The position numbers and the translations under genes were made by a program. The notes below the pieces were generated by a model. The model was not told the origin of the DNA and ran no database searches. It saw nothing but the letters and a program-made list of their open reading frames with translations. Shown here one piece after another: positions 58,656-64,000 of a stretch of DNA of 64,000 bases. Within the stretch, counting starts at the first letter, position 1. Each line of letters begins with the position of its first letter. The stretch comes from Anisus vortex (taxonomy: Eukaryota; Mollusca; Gastropoda; Planorbidae). Location of the stretch: the NCBI GenBank assembly GCA_949126835.1, contig OX421494.1, positions 54,564,358 to 54,628,357 of the forward strand, in the 5' to 3' direction.

Positions 58656-60476
58656 CTATTCAATATCTGGGATATAAATGGATAATCTTGATAACACATC
58701 TGGTAAATGATTATCTTTTCCAACTATGCTTTTGATCTGAAACTGATAATCAGATAGTAATAATGCATATTTGTTTATGCGTTTGTTATTTACATTTGAC
58801 ACATTAAAATTTACTAATGGTTTGTGATCTGTGAGAATTGTAAACTTACGTCCTAACAAATAGTATTGAAATTTCAATACAGCATAAGCTATGCATAAAC
58901 CTTCCAATTCCAATATACTGAAATTTTTTTCACTATTAGTTAATGCACGGCTTATATAGAATGCTGGTTTGTACACCATTTCTGAATCTATCATTACTTT
59001 CTTAAAAATACAAGCACCCAGTCCTATTTTTGAGGCATCACAGGCTAAAATAATGTCATCATTTTTCTGAATAGTTTCCAGAATTGGTTCTTTAGAAAAC
59101 TCATTAACTAGTTGTCTGAATGATTGTTCACATTCATTATTCCAATTTACATAATTTGGTTGAAATTTTTTTGTAAGATTTATGATAGGTCTAACTATTT
59201 GACTGTATTTTGGAATAAACTTGCTGTAATAATTGAATAAACCTAAGAGTGCTCTAACTTCTTTCTTAGTTTTAGGTGTCTTTATTTCTAAGATCTTTTT
59301 GTGTAATTGTTCTGTTGGCTTGACTTGGCCATTAGAAAATGTATGTCCCAGGAATTCAATTTCTGTTTGTCCTATCTTTAATTTAGTTGGGGATACAGTT
59401 AAATTGTTATCCTTTAGTATTTGTAAGACTTCTTCTAAAATAGTCAAGTGTTCATCCCAAGTTTCTGTATATATACACACATCATCCACATAGTGAATTA
59501 TGTTGTTTCTTTGAGGAAGAATTTTTCTCATTAATTTAGTGAAAGTTGCAGTACTATTTATGAGACCAAATGGCATTACATTCCAGTTAAACACACCTCT
59601 ATGAGTAATAAAAGCTGCGTAATCTTTAGAATTTTTATCTAGAGGTACTTGCCAAAAACCTCTGGTCAAGTCTATAGTGGAAAATATTTTCCCAGTTGCC
59701 ATAGTATTGATGATATTGTCTATGTTAGGTAACCCTTCTTGATCAATTTTTGTGATTTTATTTAATTTGCGATAGTCACAGCAAAGTCTAATTGAACCAT
59801 TTTTTTTTCTTACTATTACCATTGGTGAAGAGTATTGAGACATAGATTTGTTTATAATCTTATTTTCAATTAATTGGTCCAATTCTTTATCCACTTTGTC
59901 AACTAGCATTTGTGGAATTCTATAAGCTTTTGATCTAAACTCTTTTTTGTCAGTTAATTCTATTCTATGTTCAATGACATTAGTTAAACCAGGTGTTTCT
60001 GTGATTGTATCTTTAAATTTGTTTAATATTTTTACAATTTTATTTTTAGTTTCTACACTTTGAATATGATCTAAGTTAATTTGCTCTAATTCATTAGTTG
60101 TATTTGCGGTCATGCCACACAAGTAGTTAACATTACTTGGAATGTCTTTAATATTTTCATCTTCAACGATGATAACATTGTTGTTTTCTATTTTGTCATT
60201 AGTTTTTGATGTAGTATCAACTATATTGCTTTCTTCATAATGTCTTAAATTGTTGATGTGAACAATTTTTTCACTACCATTTATGTCAATTTTATATGTA
60301 ACATCTGACAATTTATGTATAATGTCATAAGGACCTTTCCATTGCATGGTATTACCAGAACTAATGGGTAGATATACAAGTACTTTGTTTCCTATTTCTA
60401 ACTTTCTTAAGTTTTTATTCATGTTTTCTCTAAGTAAGGTTTTTTTCTTTAATTTCTTGGTTTTTTTCCACAGCAA
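58656..60476 (-). CDS. pol part 2: integrase C-terminus, reverse transcriptase, RNase H
   Basis: The frame opens without an ATG (TTG at 60476) and must be entered by a frame change from the upstream frame. Residues about 25-80 carry the integrase C-terminal GPY/F-like module (LEIGNKVLVYLP, WKGPYDII, KIVHINNLRHY). RT spans about 165-380, with LCCDYRKLN, the first catalytic Asp in FSTIDLTRGFWQ (D269), MPFGL and the catalytic box HYVDDVCIY (D331, D332). RNase H spans about 470-600: D480 in ILACDAS, E524, D550 in ILTDHKPL and D593 in LPDVLSR. All are consistent with an active Ty3/gypsy-type enzyme. The ORF ends with a stop just after RNase H, with no downstream integrase, which confirms the unusual order. 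Confidence 0.9.
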   Translation of the reverse strand: MLWKKTKKLKKKTLLRENMNKNLRKLEIGNKVLVYLPISSGNTMQWKGPYDIIHKLSDVTYKIDINGSEKIVHINNLRHYEESNIVDTTSKTNDKIENNNVIIVEDENIKDIPSNVNYLCGMTANTTNELEQINLDHIQSVETKNKIVKILNKFKDTITETPGLTNVIEHRIELTDKKEFRSKAYRIPQMLVDKVDKELDQLIENKIINKSMSQYSSPMVIVRKKNGSIRLCCDYRKLNKITKIDQEGLPNIDNIINTMATGKIFSTIDLTRGFWQVPLDKNSKDYAAFITHRGVFNWNVMPFGLINSTATFTKLMRKILPQRNNIIHYVDDVCIYTETWDEHLTILEEVLQILKDNNLTVSPTKLKIGQTEIEFLGHTFSNGQVKPTEQLHKKILEIKTPKTKKEVRALLGLFNYYSKFIPKYSQIVRPIINLTKKFQPNYVNWNNECEQSFRQLVNEFSKEPILETIQKNDDIILACDASKIGLGACIFKKVMIDSEMVYKPAFYISRALTNSEKNFSILELEGLCIAYAVLKFQYYLLGRKFTILTDHKPLVNFNVSNVNNKRINKYALLLSDYQFQIKSIVGKDNHLPDVLSRLSIYIPDIE

Positions 60477-62502
60477 ATTGATATGCTGTTTGCATATGTT
60501 TTTCTGTCTTATTTATTAGATCAAAAGGTGACATTTTTGTTTCTTTGATTTTTAGTAATTCTGCTTTAAAATTCTCTAATGGACCATTGGCATTTTTACC
60601 AAAGATTAACTCAAAAGGTGAGTAACCAGTGCTTTCATGCTTTGCCTGTCTATAAGCAAAGAGAATGGCTGGTAGGAATTCGTCCCATTCATAAGGGTGT
60701 TCTTCGCAAACCTTAGCTAACATTTGTTTTATAGTTTGATTTGCCCTTTCAACCATACCATTTGACTCTGGGTGGTAGATTGAACTAAAAATTTGTGTTA
60801 TGTTGAGCATTTTAGTAAAAGCTTGAGTCAATTTGGATTTGAATTGGGTACCATTATCACTTAATATAGTTTTAGGAAATCCAAATCTGCAGAATATTGG
60901 CAATAGTGAGTTACATACTCTATCTGCGGTTATTTCTCTTAGAGGGATTACTTCCACCCATCTACTACCCATATCAATGAGTGTTAATGCAAATTTAGCT
61001 TTTGAATTCCTAGCTTCTGTCATAGGTCCAATAATATCAATGGCTATCTTTACAAAAGGTTTGTCTACAGTATCTGTTTTTTGTAAAGGTGCTTTATGTT
61101 TAGAATTTTTCTGATTATGTATCAGACATGTTGAACAACTTTTTATGAATGTTTTCAAATCCTTTTCTAAATTGGGCCACCAGAAGTTGTTTTTGATTTT
61201 GTAACAAGTTTTTTTTGTACTTAAGTGACCTGCTAATGCATTATCATGCGAAATTTTCATTATTTGCACTGTCAAAGATTTTGGCACAACTATTTGAGTT
61301 ATCTTAGTTTTTGTTTCTATCCTACAAAGAATTCCATTAATTAATTTCATTTGTCCTTGTTTAAAATTTTCTTTACCAAGTTGTGACTCAATTTTGTTTA
61401 TATACTCATCTTGTTTTTGTTCATTTTTTAAAGTTTGTTCATCAAAAGGCATACTATTTAAGCTAATCTGTTCACGTTTTTTCATTTGTGTTTCAGTTTT
61501 CTTTTGAGTAGTATCAATATATGCTAAAATGTTTGTTTTCAATGTTTGAAAGTCATTGATTTCTTTCTCTGCAATATTGTATATTGCTTTGTGATTTTCT
61601 AAATGTTTGCACAGTGATATGGCATGCAATTGTTTAGGTATATTATTTATTTCACATTGTTCTTCAAACCTTTCAATATATTGATTCAATTTCTCTGTAC
61701 CATTCCATTTAGGCATTAGATTTTCTTTCACTTTGTTTATAGGTATATCTATATTAGGTGTGTCATTAATAATGCTACTGTCTGATTTGCCTAGTGTTTG
61801 TAAAAAACTGACAGTTTGCAAGGCAGGGCCGAATTCATCTTGTGATAAATCTCCCAGTTGATTATTTTCTAACAAAATTACAGGTTTTAAGTTTAAATCT
61901 GTGGATTTAAGATCCATCCATTGTTGAAATATTTCAAAACTATTGTCCTGTTTGACTCCATATGTATTACCTATTATTAGGGGAGCAACACAATTTTTTA
62001 AGATGGCTGCTTCAGTAATTCCTGTGAGCCAAGGAGTATCAATTTGTATGGTAGTGATTGGACAACTAACCATAGATCCATTACCTAGTTTAATTGTTTC
62101 TATCCTTAAGATATTTTTGGCTTTATGAGGAGGAATAATCCTCTCATCTACACAAGTGAGAGATGACCCCGTATCCCTTAGACAATAGGTACGTATTCCC
62201 TCAACATATGCAGGGAATAAGATCAGTTGACCTTTATTCTCAAATATTACATTGTTTCTGTGAGTAGTAGGATTATTTGTATTGCCTTTATTTCTATTCT
62301 GAAAATTTTGATTTTCAGAATTTGGATTGGTAACATGCTGATTTGTAGAATTTCCTTGTGGAAAATTCAATCTTGTAAAGTTTTGATTTTGATTTCCTTG
62401 TGGAAAATTCCGTCTTGTAAAGTTTTGATTTTGATTTCCTTGTGGAAAATTCTGTCTTGTAAAAGTTTTTGTTTTGAAAATTTTGATTATTTTGGCTGTT
62501 TT
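60430..62502 (-). CDS. pol part 1: protease, capsid-like module, integrase
   Basis: The frame is open from 62502 and overlaps the end of gag by 16 nt, so a -1 frameshift from gag is expected (first in-frame ATG at 62370). Counting from that ATG, an aspartic protease is seen at about 45-140 with active site RDTGSS (D66). At about 219-285 lies a module (MPKWNG...FEEQC...NIP) that resembles the capsid region of this element's own Gag. Integrase follows, with zinc-binding H375, H382, C412 and C415 and catalytic D445, D505 and E541 (LSDNGTQF; HPESNGMVERANQ). The last two are separated by 35 residues, as in retroviral-type integrases. The frame stops at 60430, before the integrase C-terminal module, which continues in the next frame. 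Confidence 0.9.
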   Translation of the reverse strand, partial: KTAKIIKIFKTKTFTRQNFPQGNQNQNFTRRNFPQGNQNQNFTRLNFPQGNSTNQHVTNPNSENQNFQNRNKGNTNNPTTHRNNVIFENKGQLILFPAYVEGIRTYCLRDTGSSLTCVDERIIPPHKAKNILRIETIKLGNGSMVSCPITTIQIDTPWLTGITEAAILKNCVAPLIIGNTYGVKQDNSFEIFQQWMDLKSTDLNLKPVILLENNQLGDLSQDEFGPALQTVSFLQTLGKSDSSIINDTPNIDIPINKVKENLMPKWNGTEKLNQYIERFEEQCEINNIPKQLHAISLCKHLENHKAIYNIAEKEINDFQTLKTNILAYIDTTQKKTETQMKKREQISLNSMPFDEQTLKNEQKQDEYINKIESQLGKENFKQGQMKLINGILCRIETKTKITQIVVPKSLTVQIMKISHDNALAGHLSTKKTCYKIKNNFWWPNLEKDLKTFIKSCSTCLIHNQKNSKHKAPLQKTDTVDKPFVKIAIDIIGPMTEARNSKAKFALTLIDMGSRWVEVIPLREITADRVCNSLLPIFCRFGFPKTILSDNGTQFKSKLTQAFTKMLNITQIFSSIYHPESNGMVERANQTIKQMLAKVCEEHPYEWDEFLPAILFAYRQAKHESTGYSPFELIFGKNANGPLENFKAELLKIKETKMSPFDLINKTEKHMQTAYQFAVEKNQEIKEKNLT
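62345..62470 (-). repeat. 42-bp tandem repeat at the gag-pol junction
   Basis: Three copies of a 42-bp unit lie at the start of the pol frame and encode NFPQGNQNQNFTR in that frame. The Gln/Asn-rich linker sits between the frameshift and the protease. Copy number may vary between element copies. Confidence 0.9.
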
Positions 62503-63530
62503 TCATTTTGTCTATACCTGTTACTTACATATTTTATTCTGTACCCACAAAATCTGTCTATATGTCCATAACGATTACAAAATTGACATCTAAGATTTTG
62601 TCTGTTTGTATTTGTTTCATTACCATAGTTTTGTCTTCTACCATATTGACTATTTGTTCTAGGAGGTGAATAGCTCCTATGTCTTCTATTTTGCATGGTA
62701 TTTACTGTTTGAGTCTGTTTAGTAAGTTCTACATTGGGATTACTATCTTTAAAATTGGAGATAGCATCTATTAAATTTTCAATATTTCTTACTTTCCTCT
62801 CCATAATATGTGTAAACAAAGGTTTGGAAGCCATTTGTAACACTTTATCTACTACTACCATCTCAATAATTTCATTGGGATTTTTTGTGTCTATTTTGAT
62901 TAGTTCTAACCAAGTTAATAAGAATGATTTCACTTCAGAGACAAAAGCTCTTGGTTCTATTTTATCAGTTAATAAAAAAGAATGAAATTTTTGTCTATAA
63001 TAGTCCTCTGAATGGATAAAAATTTTTATCAACTGTTCTCTAATTATTGTGTAATCAGTAATCTCTTTATCAATATGAGCTAATGCTTCCCTTCCTTTGT
63101 CTTTCAATTGAGGAATTAAATGAATATACCATTCCGATTGCGGAATGTTATACCCTTTACATGTTGTTTCAAAGAGAGTTAAAAAATCTAAAAATTTTTC
63201 TTTTCCATCAAATGGTGGCATTTTAAATCTAACGCCATGTTTATTAGATGAATTAGTTGAATGCTCAACCTTATTTTGTTGCAATTTAGCTAGTTCTAAT
63301 TCATGGTCTAGTTTTAATTGTATTTCTTTTTGTTTAAGTTCTAATTCTAATTGTTTAAGTTCATGTGACCTACTTTCTGCACGTTCATCTCTTTCTTTAT
63401 CAGATAATTCCTTTTTTAACTCTTTTACTTTCTTTTCTATAAATTCTTGCAATTCTTTTTTTTCTGTTATTTCAAATTCCTTAGCTAAAGCTTTAGCTTC
63501 TTCATACATTAATTTAACTTTTACATCCAT
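62487..63530 (-). CDS. gag: coiled coil, capsid, CCHC zinc knuckle (347 aa)
   Basis: Structural protein of the retrotransposon particle. Residues about 8-95 are Lys/Glu-rich and predicted coiled coil. A capsid-like region starts at FKMPPFDGKEKFLDF and runs to about 230. An Arg/Asn-rich stretch precedes one zinc knuckle, CQFCNRYGHIDRFC (C-x2-C-x4-H-x4-C, 315-328), which binds RNA. The length is usual for Ty3/gypsy-type Gag. The reading frame is intact. The stop codon is reached through CCA AAA TAA, where a one-base backward slip would continue into pol. Confidence 0.9.
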   Translation of the reverse strand: MDVKVKLMYEEAKALAKEFEITEKKELQEFIEKKVKELKKELSDKERDERAESRSHELKQLELELKQKEIQLKLDHELELAKLQQNKVEHSTNSSNKHGVRFKMPPFDGKEKFLDFLTLFETTCKGYNIPQSEWYIHLIPQLKDKGREALAHIDKEITDYTIIREQLIKIFIHSEDYYRQKFHSFLLTDKIEPRAFVSEVKSFLLTWLELIKIDTKNPNEIIEMVVVDKVLQMASKPLFTHIMERKVRNIENLIDAISNFKDSNPNVELTKQTQTVNTMQNRRHRSYSPPRTNSQYGRRQNYGNETNTNRQNLRCQFCNRYGHIDRFCGYRIKYVSNRYRQNEKQPK

Positions 63531-64000
63531 ATTTAATTCTTGATCATTAACAATAAAATATTATTTTGTATAGGACAATGCTATTATTTATTATTATTTA
63601 TAGAGTGGACATTCACAATGTAATTCTTATAATTATTATGTAGACCATGTATTATTAAAGTGAAGCTAAACACTTGCAATACTATTATTTCTATTCACTA
63701 TGCTATTATAATTGAAAGCATTTTGGAATTGGAACAATGCAAAGCATAATATTTTGATTGATAAATTATTTTCTCTTCTTATTTTTCAATTTACTTTACT
63801 TGTATGTATATGTTGACTATTGTCAATTATTATATTTGTAAAAATGCCTTATTTACTATTTTCTATAGTGTGTAATTTACTATTTACTATTTTCTATAGT
63901 GTGTAATTTACTTTACTTGTATGTAAATGTTGACTATTGTCAATTATTATATTTATAAACAATTGATAGTTATTGTTTCTATCAAGAATATATCAGAAAT
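63531..64000 (-). other. 5' leader of the retrotransposon
   Basis: AT-rich untranslated leader upstream of gag. TTTACTTTACTTGTATGTA...TTGACTATTGTCAATTATTATATTT occurs twice with a 117-bp offset (about 63790 and 63907), and TTTACTATTTTCTATAGTGTGTAAT occurs twice nearby. The primer-binding site and 5' LTR were not reached, so they lie beyond the window. Confidence 0.6.

Larger units (their letters stand above)
57810..64000 (-). mobile_element. Gmr1-like LTR retrotransposon, gag-PR-INT-RT-RH, 5' end outside window
   Basis: Minus-strand order is leader (64000-63531), gag (63530-62487), protease-integrase (62502-60430) and reverse transcriptase-RNase H (60476-58656). Then come a UTR, polypurine tract and LTR. 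RT, RNase H and integrase are Ty3/gypsy-type in sequence, but integrase lies before RT as in Ty1/copia, the arrangement described for Gmr1-like elements. All catalytic residues of PR, INT, RT and RNase H are present, so the copy is young and possibly active. gag-pol and the end of INT are each separated by a frame change. It sits downstream of the ectodomain gene in opposite orientation. Confidence 0.85.

Noticed and set aside
60440..60475. Classical -1 slippery sites A AAA AAC in the integrase frame (two of them)
   Set aside because: A -1 shift at either site meets a stop within a few codons. The RT frame is +1, so these are not the productive shift.
62227..63543. Plus-strand frames opposite gag
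   Set aside because: Ser/Leu/Asn-rich antisense shadows of the Lys/Glu-rich gag, with no domain.

Overview
The window is eukaryotic, AT-rich and dominated by repeats. It carries intron-bearing genes with GT/AG splice sites, tRNA-derived SINEs, several LINE families, TIR DNA transposons, solo LTRs and a Ty3/gypsy-type LTR element. TIR+Ig receptors, an Ig/FN3 receptor and a Cys-rich GPCR-like ectodomain, on single large coding exons or widely spaced small ones, fit an invertebrate, most plausibly a mollusc (gastropod). That assignment is inference from gene content and texture.

Host genes. (1) Positions 1-9.9 kb, minus strand: six exons whose splice phases agree at every junction encode an Ig domain followed by at least two and a half FN3 domains. 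It looks like the ectodomain of a cell-surface receptor, possibly gp130/Domeless-like, and both ends lie outside what I can see. Its introns hold SINEs, LINE fragments and a 56-bp minisatellite. (2) 30.6-33.1 kb and 42.0-44.4 kb, plus strand: two tandem paralogues of a receptor with N-terminal membrane segments, two Ig-like domains, a central transmembrane segment, an intracellular TIR domain and a hydrophobic C-terminal tail. Paralogue 2 is intact at 807 codons. Paralogue 1 has one frameshift. Each has a 3' splice site about 130 bp before the ATG, so each probably has a spliced 5' leader and a single coding exon. (3) 55.6-57.1 kb, plus strand: a large first exon with signal peptide, 11-residue repeats and a Cys-rich domain like the N-terminus of invertebrate adhesion/Methuselah-like GPCRs. 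(4) A lone candidate exon sits at 48.97-49.16 kb, minus strand.

Repeats. From 57.8 kb to the right edge, minus strand, lies a nearly intact LTR retrotransposon with domain order gag-PR-INT-RT-RNaseH: a Ty3/gypsy-type polymerase in Ty1/copia order, as in Gmr1-like elements. Between protease and integrase it has a second capsid-like module resembling its own Gag. Other repeats are two near-identical inverted solo LTRs (14.3 and 24.0 kb), a LINE inserted into a 'GTAGACGAATTGTC' minisatellite (50.4-52.1 kb), L2-like LINE relics, an ATAAG-tailed LINE family, relics of an RTE-like LINE, nested TIR transposons at 52.4-54.1 kb, and several MITEs.

The TIR receptor pair and the Ig/FN3 receptor would all act at the cell surface, and the TIR pair points to immune-type signalling. 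No operon-like linkage is implied. Most DNA between genes is decayed transposon sequence or AT-rich DNA in which I see nothing.
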